From the NCBI RefSeq assembly GCF_024753255.1, contig NZ_JANUHA010000009.1, forward strand, positions 124,001-188,000: a stretch of DNA of 64,000 nucleotides. Direction: 5' to 3'. Below are positions 7,767-18,516 of the stretch, piece after piece. The notes beneath the pieces were generated by a model that was not told where the DNA came from, searched no databases, and saw only the letters and a program-made list of their open reading frames with translations. This DNA is from Massilia agri (GTDB lineage Bacteria; Pseudomonadota; Gammaproteobacteria; Burkholderiales; Burkholderiaceae_D). How positions within the stretch are numbered: the stretch's first letter is position 1; every line of letters starts with the position of its first letter. The position numbers were made by a program, and so were the translations under genes.

Positions 7767-8583
7767 TCATGCTCCCGATCCGGTGCGGGCCAGCAGCGCG
7801 TGCAGCGGCCAGCCGGGGGCCGCGTCTTCGTCCTCCAGCAGGGTGCAGGCGAACTTCAGGCGTCCGACGGAACTCGCCCAGCTGCGCGGCGCGGGGCCGC
7901 TCAGCTGCAGGCGTTCCGGCCTGCCCACGCCCACCCGCAGCGCCTCGCGCGCCACGTGGGCTTCCAGCCATTCGCGGTCGGCGCCGTCCGGAATCACGGC
8001 GGTGCGCACGGCGGCGAGCAGCACGCCATCGTAGGCGGCCAGCGACAGCACCCCGCCGTGGACCAGGCCGAACCAGGCGCCGGGCCGGCGCTGGCGCCTG
8101 GTGGCGTTCAGGGCCGCGACGAATTGCGGCGCCACCTCGACGAGGTGGAAGCCGTGCTCGCGCGCCAGCGACTCCAGCAGCGCGAGCAGCGCTTCCGGCG
8201 CCGCCGCGGCCAGGAAGGGCTGGCTGGCGCTCCAGTCGGCGCTGATGCGCCAAGGTGCGGGCATGGCGCCGAACAGGGACTGGAAACGCAGGGCGGCCGC
8301 GGCCTGCAGGTCACCGGGACGGGTGGCGCCGGCCGGCGGCGGCACCTGCCACAGGCGCACCAGCTCGTCGGCCAGCACCACGCTCAGGGGCCAGCGGCGC
8401 AAGCCATTCTCCGCGGCAGCTTCCCGCAGCAAGGCGCGCAGGCCGTTTTCGAGCGCGTCGGGGGCGCCCGCCTCCACCGGCTGCACGGCCAGCACCACGC
8501 TTGACGCCGACGGCCAGCCGCCGACGCGCAGGAGGGCGAGCCCATCCGGCGCGATGCCGAGGCGCAGCGACTGTCCGAATCTC

Positions 8584-8591
<8 letters not shown>
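7767..8591 (-). CDS. PilM/GspL-like cytoplasmic platform protein
   Basis: A 274-residue protein with no membrane helix. The N-terminal LRLGIAPDGLALLRV resembles the first strands of the PilM/MshI actin-like fold, and AWFGLVHGGVLSLAAYDG near residue 180 matches the second half of such a fold. In related machines this protein couples the ATPase to PilN. The start overlaps the end of gspE by eight bases, indicating coupled translation. Sequence conservation is low, so this is partly a context call. Confidence 0.65.
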
Positions 8592-10277
<1,686 letters not shown>

Positions 10278-10281
<4 letters not shown>

Positions 10282-11471
10282 GACATGTCTCCCGCGAGAT
10301 CGAAGATCGGCATGTACAGCAGCACTACGATGGCGCCCACCACCAGGCCGATGGCCGCCATCAGCAGCGGCTCGAAGGTGCGGGTGAAGCGGTCGATCCA
10401 GCGCGTGATCTCGCCGTCGTAGAAGGCGGCCGACTGGGTCAGCATCGGGCCCATGTCGCCGGTGCGCTCGCCCACGCGCAGCATGCGCAGCGAGATCGGC
10501 GTGGTCAGGCCGTGGGTCTCGAAGGCGTTCGACAGCGGCTGGCCCGATTCGACGGCGGCGCGCGCGTTCGCCAGGCTTTTGCGCAGGCTGTTCGACACCA
10601 TGGCCTGCACCGTGTCGATGGCGCTGACGATGGTGATGCCTCCCTCGGTGAGCATGCCGAGGGTGAGGTAGAGGCGCGAGAGCTCGTAGATGCGGGCCCG
10701 TTCGCCGATGCCGGGCAGGCGCGCCAGCATGCGCGCCACGCCGCCGGTGCGCAGCAGATGGCGCACCCCGGCCACCGCGCCCGCCAGCAGCGCCAGGGCG
10801 CCGAGCAGGATGCCTGTGCCATGGCTGGACGCGAACTGGCCCCAGTCCAGCAGCAGCTGCGACATCCAGGGCAGCGAGCGCCCGGCGCCGTGGTAGACCT
10901 CGGCGAATTTCGGCACCACGTAGCCGATCAGGAAGGCGCTCACCGCCCCGCCCACCATGAGCAGGATGACAGGGTAGATCGAGGCGCTGACGATTTTCGA
11001 ACGCACCGTGTCGATGCGCTGCTGGTAGTCGATGTAGCGGCTCAGCGCGCGCGGCAGGTCGCTGGTGCCTTCGGCGGCGCGCACGATGCCGACATAGAGC
11101 GGCGGGAACAGGTCGGGCTGGGCGGCCAGCACGGCGGAGAAGCGCTTGCCTTCGCGCAGGCCGGCCAGCAGGCGTTCGAGCACGCCGCGCGCGCCCGGGC
11201 TGGCTTCCTTTTCCAGCAAGGCTTCGAGCCCTTCGACGATGCCGAGGCCCGCATTGAGCAGGGCCAGCAGCTCCTGGCTGAAGAGGACGATGGACAGGCG
11301 CCCACCCTTGTTGCCGAAGCCGGCGAAGGGATTGGCCCGCGCCGGTTCGATGCTGCTGACGAACAGCCCGCGCGCCTCGACCTGGCGGCGGGCGTCGAGC
11401 GCGTCGGCGGCATCGACCACGATGCTGGAGATCGACATGTCGGGCGCGAGGGTGCGAACGGCGAACTGCAT
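10278..11471 (-). CDS. gspF: Type II secretion inner-membrane platform protein GspF
   Basis: A 397-residue platform protein with two repeated GspF domains (about 55-180 and 260-385) and three membrane helices, including VGGAVSAFLIGYVVPKFAEV and the C-terminal LMAAIGLVVGAIVVLLYMPI. Motifs FSQELLALLNAGLGIVEGL and LSRLYLTLGMLTEGGITIV mark the two repeats. The start at ATG 11471 has no clear ribosome binding site, but the N-terminus aligns with the family pattern. It lies 63 bases after gspG. Confidence 0.95.
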
Positions 11472-11534
11472 GAAGGCGGGCCCGGGGAAAATCAGGAAAT
11501 CGGTTCGGACAGGGAAGCGCAGTATGCCGCCGGA

Positions 11535-11966
11535 TTATTGCGAGGAGATGTCGGCATTGTCGCCGCTGCCGCCCGGCTGGCCGTCCTTGCCCAGCGAGAT
11601 GATCTCGTACTCGCCCTTGCTGCCCGGGGCGCGGTACTGGTAAGGGTGGCCCCAGGGATCCTGCGGGACGCCCTTCTTCAGGTAGGGCCCGTTCCACTTG
11701 GCGCCCGCGCTGGGCGGCGCCGTCATGAGGGCGCCCAGGCCCTCTTCGGACGTCGGGTAGCGGCCGACGTCGAGGCGGTAGGTGTCGAGCGACTTGTCGA
11801 AGGCTCCGATCTGGGCCTTGGCCACCGTCACCTCGGACTTGCCCAGCTGCGAGAAATACTTGGGGCCGACATAGGCGGCCAGCAGGCCGATGATGACGAT
11901 CACCACCAGCAGTTCGAGCAGGGTGAAACCCGGCTGGCGGGCGCGCTGTTGTGAAAGGGCTTGCAT
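11535..11966 (-). CDS. gspG: Major pseudopilin GspG
   Basis: A 143-residue major pseudopilin. Cleavage is predicted at Gly13-Phe14 (GFTLLELLVVIVIIGLLAAYV) with Glu at +5. The C-terminal domain has the calcium-site and loop pattern of GspG: VGRYPTSEEGLGAL, WNGPYLKKGVPQDPWG, then YEIISLGKDGQPGG. The ATG at 11966 follows a GAGGAG site by eight bases; an upstream in-frame ATG at about 11996 has no such site. It is the promoter-proximal gene of the operon, as expected for the most abundant pseudopilin. Confidence 0.95.
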   Translation of the reverse strand: MQALSQQRARQPGFTLLELLVVIVIIGLLAAYVGPKYFSQLGKSEVTVAKAQIGAFDKSLDTYRLDVGRYPTSEEGLGALMTAPPSAGAKWNGPYLKKGVPQDPWGHPYQYRAPGSKGEYEIISLGKDGQPGGSGDNADISSQ

Positions 11967-12124
11967 CCGACCTGCTCCTCGTAACTCTTCCATATTCATT
12001 AGTAAGCCTGCAAGAAAGGCTAACACGCCGTCCTGAACGCCGACAAGATTTCTTTACATTGTGCCATCAAGCGCGCGGCCGCCCCTGACGCCGGGGCCGG
12101 CCACGAGGCTTGCCTTGACGCCGC

Positions 12125-12550
12125 TCAGCGCGGCGACGGCGAGGAGGCGCCGAGCTGGCAGGCGCCTGCCGTGCAGACCGCGCCCGGGTCGGGAATATGG
12201 CGGCAGGTCGACACCATGCCGCTGGACTGGTTCTGCGCCTGGCGCTCGGCCTTGTGGCGCGCCGCCAGTTCGAGCAGGGACTTTTCGTTGGTACGCATCA
12301 ATGAATACGGCAGGTATTCCTGTGGGCCGCCGCAGGGGTTGGCGCCGATCGCCACGGTGCGGCACTGGCCGTGCTCGGTACAGGTGGCGTCCGCCGTCAT
12401 GGCGCGGATCCGGGCCAGGGTGTCGCCGGCCGGCGCGGTCGCCGCACTTCCCGGCGCCTGGACCAGCGCGCGCGCCGGATCCTGGGCCTTGGTGGAGCAG
12501 GCGGCGCAGCCGAGAAAGAGGACAAGGATGAGTGTTCGCATGGGCTTCAT
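12125..12550 (-). CDS. Small cysteine-rich lipoprotein of unknown function
   Basis: A 141-residue predicted lipoprotein: the leader MKPMRTLILVLFLGCAACS offers two possible lipid-modified cysteines. The mature part holds several more Cys (TCTEHGQC, NPCGGP, STCRHIP, AVCTAGAC), suggesting disulfides in the periplasm. I do not recognise the family. The start at 12550 follows a GAAGGGA stretch. It lies upstream of gspG on the same strand with 158 bases between, so the two may or may not share a transcript. Confidence 0.75.
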   Translation of the reverse strand: MKPMRTLILVLFLGCAACSTKAQDPARALVQAPGSAATAPAGDTLARIRAMTADATCTEHGQCRTVAIGANPCGGPQEYLPYSLMRTNEKSLLELAARHKAERQAQNQSSGMVSTCRHIPDPGAVCTAGACQLGASSPSPR

Positions 12551-12859
12551 CTTCCCTTCTCTACCAAATGTGGTCAAGCGAATCACGATATGCACGGCCG
12601 TTCGTGACAGAAAGAAAATCTGGTGTTTTTTACGTCGCGGCGGTGCAACGTTCGCTGTTGCTGTGTGTCATCACTTGCCTTGGAGAATTTTTTATTTCAT
12701 TTGAGCACGCTTGCAGATCTTCGCTCAACTGCACGCAACTTCGCCTAATTGTGTTTCTAAAGCTTAATATTTGCTGTTCGCTAATGAAATAAATTGAGCA
12801 CCGGAAAAATTTACTCACTACAATAGCTTCATTACCGACGAGCTTGCTCTACACGCACC
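12551..12859. other. AT-rich divergent intergenic region with inverted repeat
   Basis: This 309-base stretch holds no credible gene. It is much richer in A and T than its surroundings. TTTATTTCATT (12691-12701) is matched by its inverse AATGAAATAAA (12783-12793), and each arm is followed directly by TTGAGCAC (12701-12708 and 12794-12801). The second TTGAGC is also the candidate -35 box of the plus-strand gene. The structure looks like regulatory DNA for the divergent pair. Confidence 0.6.
12794..12824 (+). promoter_or_regulatory. Candidate promoter of the small lipoprotein gene
   Basis: TTGAGC (12794-12799) and TACAAT (12819-12824) are separated by 19 bases, slightly longer than ideal. Transcription would start near 12831, about 30 bases before the ATG at 12860. 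Confidence 0.45.
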
Positions 12860-13177
12860 ATGAACTTCTCCAGCCTCCGTACCGTTACCGCCATCGCCCT
12901 GACCGCCCTCCTGACCGCTTGCGGCGCAGGCCAGCAGGAAGCCGCCATGCCAACGCAGCTGGCATCGACCGTGATCAGCGCCCCGGCAAGCACCCCAGTC
13001 AGCGCCGTCCCGGCGACTGGCGCCACTGCCGTCGCCGCCACCGGTCCGAACATGCCGGCGCCCGACTGCGCCGCCGAAGGGTGCGCCAGCCTGCGCATCA
13101 TCGACGGCAATGCCGAAGCCTTCCGCATCGACGCGATGCGCCGCGCCGCCAACAGCGGCGACGCCACCCAGTCGTAA
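12860..13177 (+). CDS. Small lipoprotein of unknown function
   Basis: A 105-residue predicted lipoprotein with the leader ending LTALLTAC and Cys21 as the lipid-modified residue. The middle (about 30-65) is an Ala/Thr/Val/Pro-rich linker. The C-terminus holds a Cys pair (DCAAEGC) and a helical end (AFRIDAMRRAANSGD). No family is recognised. It converges on the EpsA-type regulator with 32 bases between the stop codons. Confidence 0.7.
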   Translation: MNFSSLRTVTAIALTALLTACGAGQQEAAMPTQLASTVISAPASTPVSAVPATGATAVAATGPNMPAPDCAAEGCASLRIIDGNAEAFRIDAMRRAANSGDATQS

Positions 13178-13209
13178 CTCTCCCGGTGGCGCCGGCCGGC
13201 GCCGCCCGT

Positions 13210-13941
13210 TCACAGCAGCCGCAGCTCCAGGCACCGGGCCACCGCATGGGCCCGGTTCGCCACGCCGAGCGCGCGGTAGATGCGCTGCAGGTGGTTCTTC
13301 ACCGTCAGCGCGCTGATTCCCAGGGCCTGTCCGGCCTCCTCGTTGCTCCGTCCCGCCCGCACGCAGGCCAGGATGGCCAGCTCGCGCGCGCTCAATGGCC
13401 GCAGCGGCTGCTCCACCCTGCCCTGGCTGGATGCGCGCCCCGGCGCGCGCAGCAGGGCCATGTGCAGGTAAGGCAGCAGGAGCTGCAGGAAGTGCCCATG
13501 GCGCGGCCCCGGCCGGAACGGCAGGCCGAACAGCGCGAACAGGGTCGCACCCTGCTCCAGCGCTGCGCTGCCATGCACCAGCACATTGTCGAAGCCGCTC
13601 TCGCGCAACAGCGCCAGGCAGCCGGCCAGCTGTCCGGCCGGCGCGGCCGGGTCGAGCACGGCCGGCAGGCAGGGTCCGGCGCGCCAGGCCGCCGCCAGCT
13701 GCGCGCCGAGCCGGGCGAGCAGGTCCAGCGCGGCGCCGTCGAGCACGGCGCGGTGCAGGCATTCGCTGCGCACGACATTCCCTCCGCCATCGAGCTGCAG
13801 GCATAGCAGTGCTTCGTGCGGCAGCAGGGCCTGCAGCGGTCCCTGCGTCCACAGGAACAGGGAGCGCAGGTCCGCCAGGTCGATGCCGGACTCGATGGTG
13901 CGCAGCAGGTATTCCTGCTCCAGCTTGCTGAGGATGACCAT
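13210..13941 (-). CDS. epsA: EpsA-type LuxR-family regulator of exopolysaccharide
   Basis: A 243-residue regulator. The C-terminal about 60 residues form a LuxR helix-turn-helix (LSARELAILACVRAGRSNEEA, then ISALTVKNHLQRIYRALGV). The N-terminus (LEQEYLLRTIESGIDLADL, then FLWTQGPLQALLPHEALLC) matches the family found with XrtB/PEP-CTERM loci (EpsA, TIGR03020). Its predicted targets are the eps genes at 20-56 kb. It lies eight bases downstream of the atypical response regulator gene and is probably co-transcribed with it. Confidence 0.85.
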   Translation of the reverse strand: MVILSKLEQEYLLRTIESGIDLADLRSLFLWTQGPLQALLPHEALLCLQLDGGGNVVRSECLHRAVLDGAALDLLARLGAQLAAAWRAGPCLPAVLDPAAPAGQLAGCLALLRESGFDNVLVHGSAALEQGATLFALFGLPFRPGPRHGHFLQLLLPYLHMALLRAPGRASSQGRVEQPLRPLSARELAILACVRAGRSNEEAGQALGISALTVKNHLQRIYRALGVANRAHAVARCLELRLL

Positions 13942-13949
13942 GGCGGGAC

Positions 13950-14669
13950 TCAGGCGGCCGAGGGCCAGCGCAGGCGCGGCCGCGCCGGCCAGGCGGCGAA
14001 GCGGTAGCCGGTGCCGCGCACCGTCTCGATATGGTCCTGGTGGCTCGCGCCCAGCGCGGCGCGCAGGCGCCCGACGTGGGTGTCGACGGTGCGCTCGTCG
14101 ACGACGGCATGGCTGCCCCAGACCCCGTCGAGCAGCTGGGAGCGGGTGAAGACGCGTTCGGGATGGCCCATCAGGAAGGCCAGCAGGCGAAATTCCAGCG
14201 GGCCCAGGGCGATGCGGCGGGCGCCGATGCTGGCGCGCTGGGTGCCCGGTTCGAGGCGCAGGCCGGCCAGCTGGACCGCGTCCAGGCAGGGCCGGGGCGC
14301 GCGCCTGCGCAGCAGCGCATGCATGCGCGCCAGCAGTTCGCGCGGGCCGAAGGGTTTGCAGAGGTAGTCGTCGGCGCCGGATTCCAGCGCCAGCACCTTG
14401 TCCGCCTCCAGGCTGCGCCTGCTCACCATGATGGCCGGCAGTTCGCGGGTGCGCTGCCGGGCCCGCAACCGTCGCAGCAGGGCCTCGCCGCTCTGCCCCG
14501 GCAAGTCCCATTCGAGCAGGAGCATGTCCGGCAGGTGCTCCTCGAAGCGCAGCCAGGCCGCTTCGGCGCTGGCGCAGGAGGACGTCTCGTAACCGGCGGC
14601 GCCGAGGTTCTGCAGCAGCAGGCGCTGGATCGCGGGATCGGGGTCGAGCACGAGGACGTGGGCGGACAT
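13950..14669 (-). CDS. OmpR/PhoB-type response regulator with Glu at the phospho-acceptor
   Basis: A 239-residue protein with a receiver domain (1-120) and a winged-helix output domain (about 135-230; LGPLEFRLLAFLMGHPERVF, then VDTHVGRLRAALG and VRGTGYRF). Aligned with PhoB, the phospho-acceptor Asp is Glu53 (LLLEWDLPG), and the second acidic-pocket residue is Pro10. The Thr/Ser switch position is Ser, and the Lys of CKPFGP is kept. Glu at this site often mimics phosphorylation, so output may be constitutive or ligand-controlled (inference). No histidine kinase is adjacent. It is followed by epsA after eight bases. Confidence 0.9.
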   Translation of the reverse strand: MSAHVLVLDPDPAIQRLLLQNLGAAGYETSSCASAEAAWLRFEEHLPDMLLLEWDLPGQSGEALLRRLRARQRTRELPAIMVSRRSLEADKVLALESGADDYLCKPFGPRELLARMHALLRRRAPRPCLDAVQLAGLRLEPGTQRASIGARRIALGPLEFRLLAFLMGHPERVFTRSQLLDGVWGSHAVVDERTVDTHVGRLRAALGASHQDHIETVRGTGYRFAAWPARPRLRWPSAA

Positions 14670-14777
14670 GGGCGACGGCGATGTCTGGATGCGTTGATGA
14701 ATCGACTATGCCGCAAGCGCCGCGAGCTGATAAATACAATTTCCCTTAAGAATTCATTCCTTTTCGCTATAAATGCA

Positions 14778-14799
14778 AACACCTGCCGAAGCAGGTGTT
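14778..14799 (-). terminator. Hairpin with UUCG loop
   Basis: A perfect nine-base stem (AACACCTGC / GCAGGTGTT). In the minus-strand RNA the loop is UUCG closed by C-G, an exceptionally stable tetraloop, followed by UUUGCAUUUAU. It lies 29 bases after the stop of the PEP-CTERM gene and would end the nuclease/PEP-CTERM transcript. Confidence 0.75.
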
Positions 14800-14827
14800 C
14801 ACATTATCTGCCTTACGGGAGAGCGGC

Positions 14828-15400
14828 TCAGCGGCGGACCTTGCGGCGCGTGAGGCCGAGCAGCAGCAGGCCGGTGGCCAGCAGCGCCCAGTCGGATGGT
14901 TCCGGTACGGCGGTCACCATCACCGCGCTGTCCGGCACGTCTACCACATCCGCCATGCCCGGCATCAGCTCGATGCGCACCAGGGCGCCCAGCAGGTTCT
15001 CGTAGGTCTCATCCAGCAGCCCGATACTGAAGGTGGTGCCGTCGCCCAGTTCGGCGCGGTCGAAGCTGACTTCGAACTGGAACAGGCCGCCCGGCTGCAG
15101 GTCCAGCAGGACCGCATTGAAGCCGCCGCCATTGCCGATGGTGAAGCCACCTGGCAGGTCGCCGGCGGCCTCGCCTTCGAGGGTGAAGCCGGTGATGTCG
15201 CCGCCCAGGCCGTTCACATGGGCCGTGGCCTGGCCGGCGCTGCCCAGGCCCAGGAACTGCAGGTCCAGGTAGCGGGCGGTGGTGAAGGACGCGGTGTCGA
15301 TCGCGACCTTGTACAGCGGACCGGCGAAGGCGGGCATCGCGCCGAGGGCCAGGGTGAGTGCCAGCAGTGCGCGGGCGAAGAGTGCTTTGGTATTGAACAT
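14828..15400 (-). CDS. PEP-CTERM sorting-domain protein
   Basis: A 190-residue secreted protein. A signal peptide (about 1-26, ending MPAFAG) is followed by a beta-rich domain of about 130 residues and a C-terminal sorting signal: VPEPSDWALLATGLLLLGL, then a basic end TRRKVRR. Such tails are processed by an exosortase, here presumably XrtB at 44.4-45.4 kb. The body resembles a small PEP-CTERM family (NF038129-like; low certainty). The gene follows the nuclease gene after 21 bases, so the two are probably one transcript. Confidence 0.9.
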   Translation of the reverse strand: MFNTKALFARALLALTLALGAMPAFAGPLYKVAIDTASFTTARYLDLQFLGLGSAGQATAHVNGLGGDITGFTLEGEAAGDLPGGFTIGNGGGFNAVLLDLQPGGLFQFEVSFDRAELGDGTTFSIGLLDETYENLLGALVRIELMPGMADVVDVPDSAVMVTAVPEPSDWALLATGLLLLGLTRRKVRR

Positions 15401-15421
15401 GGTGTCTATCCTGTATCTGTA

Positions 15422-18400
15422 TTAGTAGGTGCCCGAAACCAGCTTCGCGCCGTAGTTGATCGCGGCTTTGGCCGGGTTGCTGAACACGGTCGTGACGGTC
15501 ACCGTGGCGCCCGGCGCCAGGCCGCCGCCCGGCAGCGTGAGGTAAGGCGCACCGCCCTGCTCGCCCGACCTGTTGTCGAGGGTGACGCCGGCCGTCAAGC
15601 CTTCGAGGTGCAGGTGCAGCGGACCGGCCAGCGCGGCGCCGCTGGTATTGGTGACGCTGACCGTGCCGCTGTACTTGCCGGTGGCCCGGTTCAGGCTCAC
15701 GCCGCTGCGCACGATCTTCACCGACGCCGTCACGTCGACGGTCGGCGCGGTCAGGTTCAGGCTCACCACCACCGGGTCGTGGTCCGAGGCGCGGTAGGCG
15801 CCTTCACGATAGGGGTCTTGAGGCGTGTCGCCCAGGTTGTAGTCGAGGGTCTCCGGCTCGTCGGCATTGTTGTGCCACTCGGCGGCGCCGGCCACCTGCG
15901 CGCTCAGGCTGTTCGTGGCCAGGGCGTGGTCGAGATAGCCGGCGGTGCCGTCGAACACATAGGAGTACGGCATGCCGGCCGGGCGCACGAAGCGCTCGAT
16001 CTGGTTGACCATGCCGCTGGCGCTCAGGTGGTTGATCGGGTTCTCGAAGGCGTAGGCGTTCAGGTCGCCGATCACCAGCACGTCGGGGTCGCCGGACGCC
16101 TGCACGACTTGCGGCAGGAAGTAGCCCGTCAGGCGTTTGGCCTGGTTCAGGCGCGCGGTGTCCCAGCAGCCCTGGCCGTTGCCAGGGTCCTGGTCGCCCC
16201 CGGTGGCGCCGCCGCAGCCGCCCTTGGACTTGAAGTGGTTGACCACCACCGAGAACTTGCCGCCGTTGGCGGCCTTGAAGGTCGCGGCCATCGGCGGACG
16301 GTTGTTGACGCGGTCGCCATCCGACAGCGCCCCGCCCTGCAGCGTGAGCACGGCCGGCTTGTAGATCATGGCGACGCGGATGGCGTCGGTGCCGGTCGTG
16401 GCCGGGGCCGGGACCACGGCATACGTGGGCTGGCCGATGGCGGCATTGAGCTGCTCGACCAGGTAGCCGACGGCGACGTCGCCGTTGTTCTGGATTTCCA
16501 TCAGGCCGACCACGTCGGCATCCAGGGCCTTGAGCGAGGCGACGATCTGATTGCGCTGGCGCTCGAACTCGGCCTGGTTGTCGGCGCCGCGGCAGTTGCC
16601 AGCGGTGGTGGTGCTGCCGACGGTGCAGCCCTGGCCCGTGCGACCCCAGGCGTCGCGGCCGTTGGTGAAGGTGGTGAAGAAGTTCAGCACGTTGGCGCTG
16701 GCGACCCTCACGCCGGCGGGCAGCTGCGGCGGCGCGCTGCGCGGATTGTCGCGCGAGAAGCGCGGTTCTTCGGTCGGCTGGACCTTGAAGGCCGCGCCGC
16801 CGCCGCCGATCGCGCCGTAGTCGAGCACACCCGTCAGGCCGCTCACGGTATCGCCCGCGCGCACGGTGCCGTCCTCGAACAGGTAGGGGATCACGGCCGG
16901 GGTGCTGAAGATGCCGTCGTCGAGCACGATTTCGTTGGCGGCGTTTTCCTTCGCCAGCGCCGCCGCCTCCGGCGAGCCTGCCGGATGGCGGTTGGTCGGG
17001 TTCTCGCGGCGGCCGTAGGACAGGGTCAGCTCGCCGCGCTCGCCCAGGTATTTGTTCTGGTTGACGGTGAGCGGCGTCACGAAGCGCACCAGCATGCCCT
17101 CGTAGCGCGCCAGGTCGGCGTTCGGCAGTTCGACATTGGTCGGATTGATGCTGCCGCTGCCGACCTTGTTCACGGCGCTGAGTTCGGTGAATTCGGTGTA
17201 GGTGCGCGGCGCGCCGCTGGGGCGGTATTCGACCACCTTGCCGGTAAGCTGCACGCGGTCGCCCACGGCGATGCCGGTGGCAAGGGCGGCGTTGTTGTTG
17301 AAGACGTAGATGCCGTCCGAGGTGGTCGGGTCGCCGTCGCCAACCGGGTCCTGCAGGAAGAAGCTGTTGCCCAGCCTTGCCGTGACCACGCCCTCGGTCG
17401 ACTGCACGGTGTTCGCATAGGGGCTGGCGGCGCCGCTGCCCTGGATCTGCGGGATGCGCAGCTGGCCGGCGACGCCGACGTTGACGGTGCAGCTCGCCTC
17501 CTGGCCGGCATCGTTGGTGAAGCGCACCTTGACCGGGTAGTTGCCGGTGGCGAGGCTGGCGTCCGCCACCAGTGTCACGCTGGCGCTGCCGCCGGCGCCG
17601 CTTGCCGGGGTGAAGCCGGACAGGCTGATGCCGGCCACGGCGGCAGACACGATCGTTGCGTTGTTGACGGTGCTGTCCTTGTCGCTGGCCTGCAGTATGC
17701 TTGATGCCGCACTGCCCTGCTGGGCCGGCAGGTTGGCCGGGCAGTTCAGGACGATCGGCGCGACGACCGGTCCGTTGTCGCAGGAGGCGAAGGGGGAGGA
17801 CTTGCGGCGCGGCGCGATCGTGCCGGCCGTGAAGTCGAGGGAGTTATTGTCGGTATCAAGGCAGCCCGCGTCCTTGCGCGAGATGCTGGTGGTGGCCGAG
17901 GGGGATGGCGCGGCCGCGGTCTCGAAGACGTTGGCATTGCCGAAGCCGACGATCTCGACCATCGAGGCGTCCGCGCTGCCTGCGGGGATGGAGGTCGAGC
18001 GGGTCGAGATCGAGACACGGCCGGCGCCGGCGCCCATGCTGAAGGCCCGGCTGTCCAGGTCGCCATTGTCGAGGGCGCTGCCGTTCGATCCGGTCGCGAA
18101 GGTGACCAGGTAGTACTGGCCGGGCTCGAGCGTCTCGGCCGGGAGCGCCAGCACGCTGCTGCCGCCGCTGCCGGTGGCGGAGTGGTAGTGCAGGTAGAGG
18201 CCGGACAGGCTGAGCGGCTCGGCGCTGCGGTTGAACAGCTCGATGAAGTCGCGGTTATAGGTGGCGCCGTTGTTGCCGCCGGCGCCGTAGATCTGGCTGA
18301 CGACGAGATTGTTGTCGGCGTAGGCCGTGGCGGCCAGGCCGGCCAGCAGCGTCGCCAGCAGGGTGCGCCGCGGCAGGATCGATGCAACGAGGTTTTTCAT
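15422..18400 (-). CDS. ExeM/NucH-family extracellular endonuclease
   Basis: A 992-residue secreted nuclease. After a signal peptide (about 1-28) comes a lamin-tail domain (about 30-150; NRDFIELFNRSAEPLSLSG), an Ig-like segment (about 215-310), an OB-like region (about 320-540) and an endonuclease/exonuclease/phosphatase domain (about 555-870) with RVASANVLNFF, VGLMEIQNNG, VVVNHFKSKGG, VIGDLNAY and RASDHDPVVV carrying the metal-binding and catalytic residues. The end (about 880-992) is another Ig-like module. No membrane or PEP-CTERM anchor is visible, so it is probably released. Relatives degrade extracellular DNA and affect biofilm structure. Confidence 0.93.
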   Translation of the reverse strand: MKNLVASILPRRTLLATLLAGLAATAYADNNLVVSQIYGAGGNNGATYNRDFIELFNRSAEPLSLSGLYLHYHSATGSGGSSVLALPAETLEPGQYYLVTFATGSNGSALDNGDLDSRAFSMGAGAGRVSISTRSTSIPAGSADASMVEIVGFGNANVFETAAAPSPSATTSISRKDAGCLDTDNNSLDFTAGTIAPRRKSSPFASCDNGPVVAPIVLNCPANLPAQQGSAASSILQASDKDSTVNNATIVSAAVAGISLSGFTPASGAGGSASVTLVADASLATGNYPVKVRFTNDAGQEASCTVNVGVAGQLRIPQIQGSGAASPYANTVQSTEGVVTARLGNSFFLQDPVGDGDPTTSDGIYVFNNNAALATGIAVGDRVQLTGKVVEYRPSGAPRTYTEFTELSAVNKVGSGSINPTNVELPNADLARYEGMLVRFVTPLTVNQNKYLGERGELTLSYGRRENPTNRHPAGSPEAAALAKENAANEIVLDDGIFSTPAVIPYLFEDGTVRAGDTVSGLTGVLDYGAIGGGGAAFKVQPTEEPRFSRDNPRSAPPQLPAGVRVASANVLNFFTTFTNGRDAWGRTGQGCTVGSTTTAGNCRGADNQAEFERQRNQIVASLKALDADVVGLMEIQNNGDVAVGYLVEQLNAAIGQPTYAVVPAPATTGTDAIRVAMIYKPAVLTLQGGALSDGDRVNNRPPMAATFKAANGGKFSVVVNHFKSKGGCGGATGGDQDPGNGQGCWDTARLNQAKRLTGYFLPQVVQASGDPDVLVIGDLNAYAFENPINHLSASGMVNQIERFVRPAGMPYSYVFDGTAGYLDHALATNSLSAQVAGAAEWHNNADEPETLDYNLGDTPQDPYREGAYRASDHDPVVVSLNLTAPTVDVTASVKIVRSGVSLNRATGKYSGTVSVTNTSGAALAGPLHLHLEGLTAGVTLDNRSGEQGGAPYLTLPGGGLAPGATVTVTTVFSNPAKAAINYGAKLVSGTY

Positions 18401-18470
18401 GAAGGTCCCGGGTCATGGTGAAGTGTTAGCAAATGCATATTAAATGCACAAATTGACAACATCATGACCA

Positions 18471-18496
18471 CGGATTGATCCGAACGGACCAATCCG
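18471..18496 (-). terminator. Hairpin downstream of the TIGR03790-type gene
   Basis: CGGATTG (18471-18477) pairs with CAATCCG (18490-18496), and TCCG/CGGA extends the stem inside with one mismatch. It lies 20 bases after the stop codon at 18517. There is no clear U tract, so it may be a weak terminator or a transcript-end stabiliser. Confidence 0.45.
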
Positions 18497-18516
18497 CTTT
18501 GCGGGCGCCGCGGCGT

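Noticed and set aside
14795..17704. Long plus-strand frame opposite the nuclease and PEP-CTERM genes
   Set aside because: Antisense to clear secreted proteins and without recognisable domains.
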